A DNA stretch of 46,900 nucleotides from Gammaproteobacteria bacterium (lineage in GTDB: Bacteria > Pseudomonadota > Gammaproteobacteria > SZUA-152), in the NCBI GenBank assembly GCA_024276955.1, contig JAJRWE010000218.1, forward strand, positions 1 through 46,900. The letters are read 5' to 3'. Position numbers and translations under genes: made by a program. This document shows, one piece after another, positions 1-7,645 of the stretch. The notes under the pieces are model-generated. The model had not been told where the DNA came from and made no database searches. It saw only the letters and a program-made list of their open reading frames with translations. The stretch's first letter is position 1. The number at the start of each line of letters is the position of its first letter.

Positions 1-2
1 AA

Positions 3-974
3 TATGTGCAGGTGCTGTCACAGCCGGGTAAAAACGATGGTCTGTTGGTAGGCCGCTCACCGGCCTTCCTGCACATGAGCGGCCTGCTGCAACGTGTCGC
101 CCCCACCCAGTCCACCGTGCTGCTGCTGGGCGAAAGCGGCGTTGGCAAGGAAAAGGTCGCCGAATACATCCACTTCTATTCCAAGCGCCGTGCCAGCCCG
201 CTCGTCATCGTGGATGGCGGTATGCTGGATGAAAACCTCATCGAAAGTGAACTGTTCGGCTATGAGAAAGGCGCCTTTACCGGCGCTAACAGCCGCAAGA
301 TCGGCCTGTTTGAGGCCGCCAATGGCGGCACCCTGTTCATCGACGAGATCTGCGAGCTGCCCCTGTCGCTGCAAACCAAGCTGCTACGTGCACTGGAAAG
401 CGGCACTATTCGCCGCATCGGCGGCAATGAATACGTCAACATCAACGTGCGCATCATCGCCGCTACCAACCGCGACATGCAGCGTATGGTTGCCGAAGGC
501 CAGTTCCGTCAGGATCTGTACTATCGCCTGTCCGCCTTCCCTATTCATATCCCGCCGCTGCGCAACCGCCGTGAAGACATCATCGCCCTGGCCGAACACT
601 TCCTCGCCAGCCAGCTCGATGGAGAGCATCACATTCCGCTGTCCAGCGAGGTGATTGAAAAACTGCTGGGACACGATTTCCCCGGCAATATCCGCGAACT
701 GCGAAACACCCTCGAGCGCGCCGTTATCCTCGCCTGCGACGACAGTCTGGCCCCGGCTCACATCGTGCTGGAAGACGGTAACGCCCTCAGCAGCGAGCAA
801 AAGAAGGCAAGGCAAGCCATCGGACACCTGATCCAGCGCCGCGGACGCCTCACCGAACAGATGGTGCTGGATGCACTGACACAATGCGACGGCCACCGCG
901 CGCGCGCGGCACAACTGCTCCACGTCAGCGAGCGTACCCTTTATCGCCACATCAAACGGCTGAGAATTGACTAA
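3..974 (+). CDS. Sigma-54-dependent transcriptional activator (5' truncated by window edge)
   Basis: AAA+ activator of the NtrC family that remodels sigma-54 RNA polymerase by ATP hydrolysis. Seen: Walker A GESGVGKE, the sigma-54-contacting GAFTGA loop, Walker B GGTLFIDE, the arginine-finger segment FRQDLYYRL, and a Fis-type C-terminal helix-turn-helix (RARAAQLLHVSERTLYRHIK). The frame is open to base 3. The first possible start (GTG at 6) lies only about 15 codons before the AAA+ core, so an N-terminal receiver or sensor domain is probably outside the window. Its target genes cannot be told from this window. A flagellar role (FleQ/FleR-like) is possible given the sigma-54 promoter upstream of fliL, but nothing in the remaining sequence proves it. 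Confidence 0.93.
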   Translation, partial: YVQVLSQPGKNDGLLVGRSPAFLHMSGLLQRVAPTQSTVLLLGESGVGKEKVAEYIHFYSKRRASPLVIVDGGMLDENLIESELFGYEKGAFTGANSRKIGLFEAANGGTLFIDEICELPLSLQTKLLRALESGTIRRIGGNEYVNINVRIIAATNRDMQRMVAEGQFRQDLYYRLSAFPIHIPPLRNRREDIIALAEHFLASQLDGEHHIPLSSEVIEKLLGHDFPGNIRELRNTLERAVILACDDSLAPAHIVLEDGNALSSEQKKARQAIGHLIQRRGRLTEQMVLDALTQCDGHRARAAQLLHVSERTLYRHIKRLRID

Positions 975-984
975 AAAACACACA

Positions 985-1013
985 CCGTAGGGCGGGTTCC
1001 AGCCGCCCTACGG
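985..1013. terminator. GC-rich palindrome between convergent genes
   Basis: CCGTAGGGCGGG and its complement CCGCCCTACGG are separated by a 6-base loop. The palindrome sits between the stop of the sigma-54 activator and the convergent end of the patatin gene, so it could act as a bidirectional terminator. There is no clear T-run. The arms resemble those of the hairpin at 8400-8455, so it is also a member of a dispersed repeat family. Confidence 0.6.
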
Positions 1014-1025
1014 CAGCAACACCAA

Positions 1026-1973
1026 CTAACCTGAAATAGCCGCCTCTGCCCGTTCATAGCCGACCTCAACCAGCTCTCGCGCACGATAAAATTCGTGGGC
1101 CTTGCAGGTTTCGCGGGGAATCTCAATCACCACGTCCGGCGAATAGGTCGCCAGCTTGATATTGGCAATCGCATTCTGCATGGTTTCAAAGGAATTGTTC
1201 AGCAGATCGAACAGGCCCAGGTCGTCAGCACCCGATGAGCGGAAGGCCAGATCACTGAAGCCCTGCTGCAGCTCATCCAGAAAACCGTTGATGCGTTGAT
1301 GATAGGCCTCGACAATACCCCTGGGCGGCGCCGTCACCCCCTTTCTGCCAGCCACTTTTCGCGGCGGCTTATGTGGCGGCTTGTGGGATGAATGATCCAC
1401 ACTGACCGCATTCAGATTGACCGCAATGGTCAAATCCGTCACCTCCTTCAAGGTCGGCGCAATAGGCACCGGATTCAGCAGCCCTCCATCCAGCAGCCGC
1501 ATGCCCCGGTAATGATGTGGGGTGAAAATCGTCGGCACGGCAATGGAGGCGCGAATCGCATCAAACAGCGGCCCATCCGCTATCCACACCTCTTTCTGTC
1601 GTTCCACATCGGTAGCCACCGCCGTGTAGGTCACCGGCAAATCTTCAATGAGATGCTCGCCCACCAGCTCACGCAGGGCATCGATGATCTTCTCGCCGCG
1701 AAACAGCGCCGTGCCGCTAAAGGAAAAATCCAGATAGCGCAGCACATCGGTCTTGCTCAACGCCAACAGCCAGTCACGGAATAGATCCAGCCGGCCGGTG
1801 GCATAAATCCCCCCCACCAGCGCCCCAATGGACGCCCCTGAAATACAGCGAATCTCGTAACCCTGCTCAAGCAGATACTCGATCACGCCGACATGCGCCA
1901 TGCCCCGGGCACCACCACTGCCGAGAACCAGCGAAACGGTCTTTCTTGCCGCTGCACCACCTGAATCGTTCAT
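1026..1973 (-). CDS. Patatin-like phospholipase (RssA/YlbK type)
   Basis: Serine acyl hydrolase of the bacterial patatin family, 315 aa, predicted cytoplasmic or peripheral to membrane. Seen: the oxyanion-hole loop GSGGARG near residue 19, the nucleophile elbow GASIG (GxSxG), and the dyad aspartate in DGGLLNPVP. No signal peptide or outer-membrane barrel is visible, so this is the short RssA/NTE-like class rather than a secreted PlpD-type autotransporter. The substrate is probably a lysophospholipid or phospholipid, from family knowledge only. It is convergent with the sigma-54 activator, with a palindrome between them. A basic insert (about residues 197-212, KPPHKPPRKVAGRK) is a small oddity that may be a surface loop. 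Confidence 0.92.
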   Translation of the reverse strand: MNDSGGAAARKTVSLVLGSGGARGMAHVGVIEYLLEQGYEIRCISGASIGALVGGIYATGRLDLFRDWLLALSKTDVLRYLDFSFSGTALFRGEKIIDALRELVGEHLIEDLPVTYTAVATDVERQKEVWIADGPLFDAIRASIAVPTIFTPHHYRGMRLLDGGLLNPVPIAPTLKEVTDLTIAVNLNAVSVDHSSHKPPHKPPRKVAGRKGVTAPPRGIVEAYHQRINGFLDELQQGFSDLAFRSSGADDLGLFDLLNNSFETMQNAIANIKLATYSPDVVIEIPRETCKAHEFYRARELVEVGYERAEAAISG

Positions 1974-2014
1974 CAGTATCCCTGTCGTTTATGCATGCAG
2001 GTTCTCCGCGAGCG

Positions 2015-2494
2015 TCACTGCACCTCTTGCAGCGATGCCGCCGTCTCAAAACGATACATCGCATGACACGCCGTGCAATTCTGCATCAGCTCCACCAGCT
2101 GGGCCAGGGCATATTCGCCATCGCCCAACTGCTCCGCATCCAGCGCCAGTTGCTCAAACTGGCTATGCGTATCGAAACCCATTGTCTTAAAACCCAGTGG
2201 AAGCTTGCGTACCAATGACCCCGGCACACCCCGCTGAGCGGAAGTCCCCATGGCCCGGGCCGCCGTCACCACACTGGCCATGTCATCGTTAACAATGCCT
2301 TCGGTGATCGACTGTATGCTCACCAGAAATTCACGCATCTCACTCAGCACCATATCGCGTTCCGCCGGCTCTAGCACAATCGCCTCACGGCCATCGGCTG
2401 TCGCAACCACTTCACCGCCGAGAATAAACGTGTACCCCATACCCACCACCGCCAGCAATAAAACCACCACACTCGCCCAACACAACTTGCACAT
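2015..2494 (-). CDS. Membrane-anchored mono-haem c-type cytochrome (cytochrome c'-like)
   Basis: 159 aa. An N-terminal hydrophobic segment (about residues 5-27) acts as signal anchor; the rest would be periplasmic. One haem-binding CTACH motif lies near the C-terminus, after predicted helices. A single C-terminal CxxCH after a helical bundle is the arrangement of class II cytochromes c'. The start is supported by AAGGAG about 7 bases upstream. The gene lies downstream of, and on the same strand as, the TetR gene, separated by a hairpin repeat and a palindrome at 2517. Its redox partner is unknown. Confidence 0.75.
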   Translation of the reverse strand: MCKLCWASVVVLLLAVVGMGYTFILGGEVVATADGREAIVLEPAERDMVLSEMREFLVSIQSITEGIVNDDMASVVTAARAMGTSAQRGVPGSLVRKLPLGFKTMGFDTHSQFEQLALDAEQLGDGEYALAQLVELMQNCTACHAMYRFETAASLQEVQ

Positions 2495-2516
2495 AGCCTG
2501 ACTCCTTAAACATTAA

Positions 2517-2526
2517 ACCGATCGGT
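2517..2526. promoter_or_regulatory. Palindrome ACCGATCGGT upstream of the cytochrome gene
   Basis: A perfect 10-bp palindrome about 23 bases upstream of the cytochrome start, overlapping a second one (ATCGGTCCGAT, 2521-2531). Sites of this form are common operators for TetR-family proteins, and a TetR gene lies next door. That the neighbouring TetR binds here is inference; its own upstream palindrome (3262-3277) has a different sequence. Confidence 0.4.
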
Positions 2527-2558
2527 CCGATGCCATCACACCGCAACAAAAAAGCCAT

Positions 2559-2622
2559 TGTAGGAGCGGCTTCAGCCGCGATGGATTTTACAATCAACCT
2601 TCGCGACTGAAGCCACTCCTAC
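2559..2622. repeat. REP-like hairpin (GTAGGAGCGGCTTCAGCC family)
   Basis: The arm TGTAGGAGCGGCTTCAGCCG (2559-2578) pairs imperfectly with TCGCGACTGAAGCCACTCCT (2600-2619). A second member lies at 5365-5426. The repeat sits immediately after the TetR stop and may limit read-through toward the cytochrome gene. Such repeats occur widely in gammaproteobacterial intergenic DNA. Confidence 0.75.
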
Positions 2623-2624
2623 AC

Positions 2625-3233
2625 TCATAAAACCGCTCCCTCACCATCCACCAGCAAGGCCGCCGCAATAAACCCCCACAGCGGTTCCGCCTCTGCGGCG
2701 AGATCAAAATCGAAGTCAAAGATCGACCAGCGCATTACCAGCCCCTGAATCAGCGCCGCCACCAGACAGGCGCACTCCTCCGCATCCAGATTTGCACGCA
2801 TCAACCCCGCCGCCTGACCCTCGCGGATCATCCGGCTCACCTGCTGGGTATAGCCATTCATAATCTTCTGCACCGCCTGCTTCAGCAGCGGAGACTCCAG
2901 ATGCAGCCGGTCGGAAAACAGCAGCCGCGGCAGGCCCTTGTTCTGCGAAATAAAACGCAACTGCGCCCGCACCAATTGATGCAAACGCTCATCGGCCGGG
3001 CCGGTGCCTGAAAAGAACGCCGCCAGATTCCGAAACAGCCCCTCGCCAATGGACGAAATAGCCGCCACAAAGATCGCATCACGCGTTTTGAAATGGCGAA
3101 ACACCGTTGGCTGCGCAATGCCAACGTGGTCCGCGATGGCCTGGGTGGTGACCTTTTTCACACCCAGGCTCGCCGCCAGATCCAGCGTGGCGTCGATGAT
3201 TTCCTGTTTGCGTTGTTCGCTCGGTTTACCCAT
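2625..3233 (-). CDS. TetR/AcrR-family transcriptional regulator
   Basis: About 202 aa. The N-terminal helix-turn-helix is typical: RKQEIIDATLDLAASLG, then TTQAIADHVGIAQPTVFRHF, which is the recognition-helix region. The C-terminal ligand domain is not assignable to a ligand. ATG at 3233 is preferred over GTG at 3242 because GGCGGG lies about 7 bases upstream of it. A perfect 7-2-7 palindrome at 3262-3277 lies just upstream, next to a TATACT -10-like box (3249-3254), so autorepression is likely. Downstream genes that may be co-regulated are the cytochrome on the same strand and the decayed region on the other side. Confidence 0.9.
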   Translation of the reverse strand: MGKPSEQRKQEIIDATLDLAASLGVKKVTTQAIADHVGIAQPTVFRHFKTRDAIFVAAISSIGEGLFRNLAAFFSGTGPADERLHQLVRAQLRFISQNKGLPRLLFSDRLHLESPLLKQAVQKIMNGYTQQVSRMIREGQAAGLMRANLDAEECACLVAALIQGLVMRWSIFDFDFDLAAEAEPLWGFIAAALLVDGEGAVL

Positions 3234-3261
3234 ATGCGGCACCCGCCAGTATAAAAGTGAG

Positions 3262-3277
3262 TAATTGCTTGCAATTA
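3262..3277. promoter_or_regulatory. Putative TetR operator TAATTGC-TT-GCAATTA
   Basis: A perfect 7-bp inverted repeat with a 2-bp spacer, about 30 bp upstream of the tetR-like start. It lies just upstream of the -10-like box TATACT, in the -35 to spacer region. Position and symmetry fit an autoregulatory operator; binding is inferred. Confidence 0.6.
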
Positions 3278-3418
3278 TAGGTGCGGGCCACGCAATGTCA
3301 AATCGCTGCCGGGAAAACAGGCCGGGAGGTGGAGGATTTCCGGGACTGGCAAGAACGGAAAAATGATATCTCTGTATCGTTTACGGCAAATATCCAGCCG
3401 GAGAATCATGCCAAAAAC
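3278..3418. other. Intergenic DNA with no recognised feature
   Basis: About 140 bases between the TetR promoter region and the left end of the decayed GxxExxY copy. No open frame with homology, no strong hairpin and no RNA gene was recognised. Confidence 0.6.
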
Positions 3419-3712
3419 ATAACTACTTACACCATGAAGAGCATGAAGTATTGAAAGGTAATCGTGAATGAGCACATCAGGTCATTGGTGCTGCCATTGA
3501 TATTCACAAGGCGCTTGGCCCAGGCTTGCTGGAGACCGCTTATCAGCAATGCCTGGCACATGAACGCGCATTGAGGAAAATTTGTTTTCAACTTGAGGCC
3601 CACTACTCTGCTGAATACAAAGGTACTCACCTTGATTGTGGCTATCGTATCAATTATTGTTTGAAGACCCGATTGTATTGGCGCTGAAAAGCGTAGAAAC
3701 GAGGAGTTTTCA
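3419..3712 (+). pseudogene. Decayed GxxExxY-family gene, copy 1, with left terminal repeat
   Basis: Clearly homologous at DNA level to the copy at 27878-28334. The left end (TAACTACTTACACCATGAAG, 3420-3439) matches the terminal repeats of that copy. The reading frame gives VIGAAIDIHKALGPGLLET, then the family Cys-Gly-Tyr segment (DCGYRI) and DPIVLALKSV. It is broken twice: an in-frame TGA near the start (GAATGAGCACATC, where copy 2 has GAATTAACACATC), and a one-base deletion at CGTATCAATTATTG (about 3646-3659). Homology ends after LALKSV, so the last third and the right terminal repeat are missing. The intact family is about 120-130 aa; its biochemical role is unknown. Confidence 0.85.
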
Positions 3713-3991
3713 CTGATCTCCTATCAAGCGGCGAAATCACCATTCATCCCTCCCCAAAAGAAAACTCAATTTTTTTGCGACAACCAGCTCAGGTTTTCTT
3801 ACAAAGGCCTGTGGAGTGAAAAAGATACGGAAACCATTCATTTTACGGTGGAGGGCATTACTCAGCGCTTACGTATTGGGGAGCCCCGAAAATTTTTTTC
3901 CGGCGACAAGACGCTGGAGATAGTTTATCTGAGTTATGACAACACGCGGAAAGGCCCGATTCTGCAATATGCCTGTTTTGACAAATCGTAG
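3701..3991 (+). pseudogene. Unidentified open stretch without a start codon
   Basis: 96 codons open to TAG at 3989, with coding-like composition (for example FFCDNQLRFSYKGLWSE and GDKTLEIVYLSYDN) but no ATG and no convincing ribosome-binding site. It begins where GxxExxY homology ends and stops just before the DUF1697 fragment, so it looks like the 3' end of a gene truncated by rearrangement. I do not recognise the family. Confidence 0.4.
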
Positions 3992-4010
3992 CCAGGGTAG
4001 GCAGGTTTTT

Positions 4011-4352
4011 ATGCCCACGCGTAATATGCCTGTCGAAATTCGCACCCATCGTGAAATTTCAGACATCATCAACAACAATCCCCTTGGGCCTGTTGACTTG
4101 GCGAAGGATGGCACAAAGGTATTGGTCACGTTTTTGTCTGCGGAGCCAGCAGCAGCAAAGATTGCCGACATTCAGCAATATATCGCCGCCCCTGAACAAT
4201 TGTTTATGATGGGCAAAGAGGTCTATCTGTATTGCCCGAATGGTTATGGCAAGAGCAAGCTGTCAAATAACTTTCTTGAGAAAAAGCTGGGGGTCGGGGC
4301 GACAACCAGGAACTGGAAGTCTGTGCTCAAGTTGTATGAGCTATCCTTGTAG
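4011..4352 (+). pseudogene. C-terminal fragment of a DUF1697 protein
   Basis: From about residue 5 the product reads like the C-terminal half of DUF1697: MPVEIRTHREISDIINNNP, then VTFLSAEP, then the hallmark YLYCPNGYGKSKLSNNFLEK followed by LGVGATTRNW. The N-terminal half (normally about 90 residues starting near LLRGINVGG) is absent; the upstream DNA codes for something unrelated. The fragment is in frame and intact to its TAG, but it is probably not functional. The function of DUF1697 is unknown. Confidence 0.8.
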
Positions 4353-4394
4353 CAAGGTCGCGCATGACGCGCCGGGAACTGCAAACATAACCAC

Positions 4395-5243
4395 ATGTGG
4401 CTGAAAATGACGCTTTTCCTGATCCTTGGACTGGTGGTAATGATTGCCGCTGTGCTGGCTCTCGGTGCAGCTCGCTGGCAGTCGGCTACCGAAGAAATGC
4501 ACGCCAAGCTGGAAGCCGTACATCTCCCCAATAACTCCGCTACATATAACGCCAATGAATTAGACGACCTGCCCGCACCGGTGCAGCGCTATTTTCGGGC
4601 GGTGCTCTCCGAGGGTCAGCCGATAGTATCGCGGGTCAGTGTAGCGCACACCGGCACCTTCAACATGAGTGAGACGGGTGAGCAGTGGAAGCCGTTTACC
4701 TCTACCCAGCACGTCATTACCCGGCCACCGGGCTTTGTCTGGAACGGGCGTATCGCCATGATGCCGGGTCTGCCGGTGCGGGTGCATGATGCCTATGTCG
4801 CCGGCGAAGGCATTCTTCGTGCCTCGCTGTTCGGGCTGATCACGCTGGCGGATATGCGCGGTACGCCGGCCATGGATCAGGGCGAGCTGATGCGCTATCT
4901 CGCCGAGGCGGCCTGGTATCCGACGGCCCTGCTGCCCAGCCAGGGCGTGCAGTGGGAGACGGTGGACGATGCCTCGGCCAGGGCCAGGCTACAGGACGGC
5001 AATACCCGCGTGAGCCTGCTATTTCACTTCGATAAACAAGGCCTGATCGAGTCAGTGCGGGCCGAGGCCCGTGGTCGCACGGTCGCGGGCAAGGTGATTG
5101 CCACGCCGTGGGAAGGCCGCTGGAACCATTACGCCCTGCGTGACGGCATGCGTATCCCCATAGAAGGCGAGGTGGCGTGGCTGCTGCCCGAGGGACGCAA
5201 ACCCTACTGGCGGGGCCGCATGACACAAATTAGTTTTGAGTGA
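4395..5243 (+). CDS. DUF6544-like membrane-anchored protein
   Basis: 282 aa. An N-terminal transmembrane helix (about residues 5-26, LFLILGLVVMIAAVLALGA) is followed by a domain rich in beta-strand signatures. LPAPVQRYFRAVL is typical of the DUF6544/DUF6920 group, followed by a GTFNM segment and ending with RIPIEGEVAWLLPEGRKPYWRGR. It is predicted to sit outside the cytoplasmic membrane. The function is unknown. It has no operon partner: decayed genes lie upstream and a repeat-filled gap follows. The family call comes from recalled conserved motifs and is moderate; the gene itself is well supported by length and frame. Confidence 0.75.
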   Translation: MWLKMTLFLILGLVVMIAAVLALGAARWQSATEEMHAKLEAVHLPNNSATYNANELDDLPAPVQRYFRAVLSEGQPIVSRVSVAHTGTFNMSETGEQWKPFTSTQHVITRPPGFVWNGRIAMMPGLPVRVHDAYVAGEGILRASLFGLITLADMRGTPAMDQGELMRYLAEAAWYPTALLPSQGVQWETVDDASARARLQDGNTRVSLLFHFDKQGLIESVRAEARGRTVAGKVIATPWEGRWNHYALRDGMRIPIEGEVAWLLPEGRKPYWRGRMTQISFE

Positions 5244-5618
5244 GCAGTTCGTTGGGCAAAGGAGCGTAACAACGTGCCCAACAAGGTGCACGGAAATGTT
5301 GGGCACGCTGCGCTTTGCCCAACCTACGCCTGTATTTCATCACAGAGACAGAGGGGCAGGACATTGTGGGAGCGGCTTCAGCCGCGAATGAAGCCCACCT
5401 TTTTCGCGGGCATGGCCCGCTCCTACGCCAAATAGGTTTCTCTGCTTCGGTCGCGCCGAGAGCATGACGATATTTATCACTGCCAGAAACCGTACATAAA
5501 CCGACAGTGATGTCGCTATTGTTGGGCAAAGGAGCAGAACGACGTGCCCGACAAGGTGGACGAAAACGTTGGACACGCTGCGCTTTGCCGAGCGCCTTGA
5601 GCAGACGCCATTCAACCA
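5244..5618. repeat. Repeat-rich intergenic region (three palindromic repeats)
   Basis: Contains no gene. 5251-5323 is a near-palindrome built of GTTGGGCAAAGGAGCG...CGCTTTGCCCAAC with inner arms GTGCCCAAC/GTTGGGCAC. 5365-5426 is a GGAGCGGCTTCAGCCG / GGGCATGGCCCGCTCC hairpin like the one at 2559. 5521-5590 is a diverged second copy of the first. A lone CACAGAGACAGAGG at 5341-5354 resembles one arm of the CACAGAG repeat family. The region separates the convergent DUF6544-like and amrS genes and could terminate both. Confidence 0.8.
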
Positions 5619-6722
5619 CTAGCGCCTCGCCGACAACCGCACCGGCATGCGCCGTGCCCCCCAGTCACCGGGCGGGCCGTCGAAAACGCCGGCGCAGCGG
5701 GTGCCGCAGGTCTTGCAGTGGCCGTCGTCGCTGAGGTGCCAGGTGGAGAGTTCGTACCCGTCGCGACCGATGAGTTTTGTGCCGCAGGAATGGCAGTAGG
5801 TGCTCTGGCCGTCGCTGTCGTGCACGTTGCCGGTGTAGGCATAGCGCACGCCGTTTTCCATCGCAATGGTGCGCGCACGGGCGAGGGTTCGCGGCGGCGT
5901 GGGGGGCACGTCCATCATCTTCCAGTCCGGGTGAAAGGCGGAGAAGTGCATGGGCACGTCCGGCCCCAGCTCTTTCACCACCCAGCGGGTCATCTCATCC
6001 AGTTCCTTGTCTGAGTCGTTGTAGCCGGGAATCACCAGGGTGGTGATCTCCAGCCACACGTCGGTTTCGTGTTTGACGTAGCGCAGGGTGTCCAGCACCG
6101 GTTGCAGGTGGCCGCCAGTGACCTTGTAGTAAAAATCCTCTGTGAATGCCTTCAGGTCTATATTGGCGGCATCCATGTCGCGGAAGAATTCCTTGCGTGG
6201 TTCTTCACAGATGTAACCGGCGGTAACCGCCACGGACTTAATGCCCTGCTCGTGGCAGGCCTCAGCGGTATCCACCGCGTATTCGAGGAAGATCACCGGG
6301 TCGTTGTAGGTATAGGCCACGCTGCGGCAAGCCAGTTCCTGCGCGGCATCCGCCAGCATCTCCGGCGTGGCGCGGTCGGCCAGGATGTCCATTTCGCGTG
6401 ATTTGCTCATATCCCAGTTCTGGCAGTATTTGCAGGCCAGGTTGCAGCCGGCGGTGCCGAAGGACAGCACTGCCGTTCCGGGCAGGAAGTGATTCAGCGG
6501 TTTTTTCTCGATGGGGTCGACGCAGAAGCCGCTGGAGCGACCATAGGTGGTAAGGACGATCTCATCGCCCTGCCGGGCACGTACGAAGCACAGCCCCTGC
6601 TGGCCATCGCGCAGTTTGCAGTAGCGCGGGCAGAGGTCGCATTGCAGGCGGCCGTCATCCAGCTTATGCCAGTATTCGGTCGATACAACGGATTCAGTAC
6701 CAACAAATGTGCGTTTTTTCAT
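5619..6722 (-). CDS. amrS: AmmeMemoRadiSam system radical SAM enzyme
   Basis: About 367 aa. The radical SAM 4Fe-4S motif is CNLACKYC (CxxxCxxC), preceded by the N-terminal CDLCPRYCKL cysteine cluster and the GRSSGFCVDPIEKKPLNHF segment typical of AmrS. The C-terminus adds a zinc-ribbon-like CHSCGTK...CKTCGTRC extension. ATG at 6722 (MKKRTFVG) is preferred: GGGGGCG lies just upstream and an upstream ATG adds only 12 unlikely residues. It is divergent from amrB-amrA, about 130 bp away. The three proteins are conserved together across bacteria and archaea and are related to eukaryotic MEMO1 and AMMECR1; the reaction in bacteria is not settled. Confidence 0.95.
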   Translation of the reverse strand: MKKRTFVGTESVVSTEYWHKLDDGRLQCDLCPRYCKLRDGQQGLCFVRARQGDEIVLTTYGRSSGFCVDPIEKKPLNHFLPGTAVLSFGTAGCNLACKYCQNWDMSKSREMDILADRATPEMLADAAQELACRSVAYTYNDPVIFLEYAVDTAEACHEQGIKSVAVTAGYICEEPRKEFFRDMDAANIDLKAFTEDFYYKVTGGHLQPVLDTLRYVKHETDVWLEITTLVIPGYNDSDKELDEMTRWVVKELGPDVPMHFSAFHPDWKMMDVPPTPPRTLARARTIAMENGVRYAYTGNVHDSDGQSTYCHSCGTKLIGRDGYELSTWHLSDDGHCKTCGTRCAGVFDGPPGDWGARRMPVRLSARR

Positions 6723-6850
6723 GATCGCCCCCTTGGAATTCCATAGGCATATCGCCATCTATGACCATAGAGTATGGGCGGGTTTGAATTTTAAAAGCCC
6801 GCCACCTGAATCCGTGGCTTCGGGTGTCATTCAAAGATGAGGAACCCCAT

Positions 6851-7645
6851 ATGACCCGCATTCGTCCCCCCGCTGTCGCCGGCATGTTCTACCCCGCCGA
6901 TGTGCAGGAGCTGCAAGACATGATAGCCAGCTATCTGCGCGAGGCTGCGGTTGACGCGCAGGCCACCGAGGCGCCCAAGGCCATCATCGTGCCCCATGCC
7001 GGCTACGTCTATTCCGGCCCGGTGGCGGCCAGCGCCTATGTGCGCCTGCGGCCGGTTAGCGATCAGATCCGCCGCGTGGTATTGCTCGGCCCGTCGCATC
7101 GCGTGCCCTTGTTGGGTCTCGCCAGCAGCAGTGCCGATGCCTTCAGCACCCCGCTCGGCGCCATCCCACTGGACCGCAAGGCGATCGATGCCATCGAACA
7201 GCTGTCGCAGGTACACCGGCTCGACGAGGCCCACGCACTGGAACACAGCCTGGAGGTACAGCTGCCCTTTTTGCAGAGCGTGCTGGGTGATTTCAAACTG
7301 GTGCCGCTGGTGGTGGGTGATGCCTCGCCCGACGAGGTGGCCGAGGTGCTGGAACAGCTGTGGGGTGGGCCGGAGACGCTGATCGTGATCAGCTCCGACC
7401 TCAGCCACTATCACGATTACCACACCGCAGAGGCCCTCGACAGCGCCACCTCCAGCGCCATCGAGCAACTGCAGGCGGAGAGGATTCACGGAGAAAATGC
7501 CTGTGGCAGTCGCGCCGTCAACGGCCTGCTGTATTTCGCCCGGCGGCATGGCCTGCATGGAAAGACCATCGACTTGCGCAACTCCGGTGACACCGCCGGG
7601 CCGCGCGATCAGGTCGTGGGATATGGCGCCTATGTCTTCAACTAA
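6851..7645 (+). CDS. amrB: AmmeMemoRadiSam system protein B (MEMO1-like)
   Basis: 264 aa with the MEMO1 fold signature: RPPAVAGMFYPAD at the N-terminus, IIVPHAGYVYSGPVAASAY, LGPSHRVPL, EHSLEVQLPFLQ, VISSDLSHYHDY and GYGAYVF at the end. The conserved His/Cys/Asp positions line a site like that of class III extradiol dioxygenases. ATG at 6851 is preferred over 6824 because GAGGAA lies 8 bases upstream and the family begins at MTRIR. It overlaps amrA by 14 bases, so the two are translationally coupled. It shares a divergent promoter region with amrS. Confidence 0.95.
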   Translation: MTRIRPPAVAGMFYPADVQELQDMIASYLREAAVDAQATEAPKAIIVPHAGYVYSGPVAASAYVRLRPVSDQIRRVVLLGPSHRVPLLGLASSSADAFSTPLGAIPLDRKAIDAIEQLSQVHRLDEAHALEHSLEVQLPFLQSVLGDFKLVPLVVGDASPDEVAEVLEQLWGGPETLIVISSDLSHYHDYHTAEALDSATSSAIEQLQAERIHGENACGSRAVNGLLYFARRHGLHGKTIDLRNSGDTAGPRDQVVGYGAYVFN

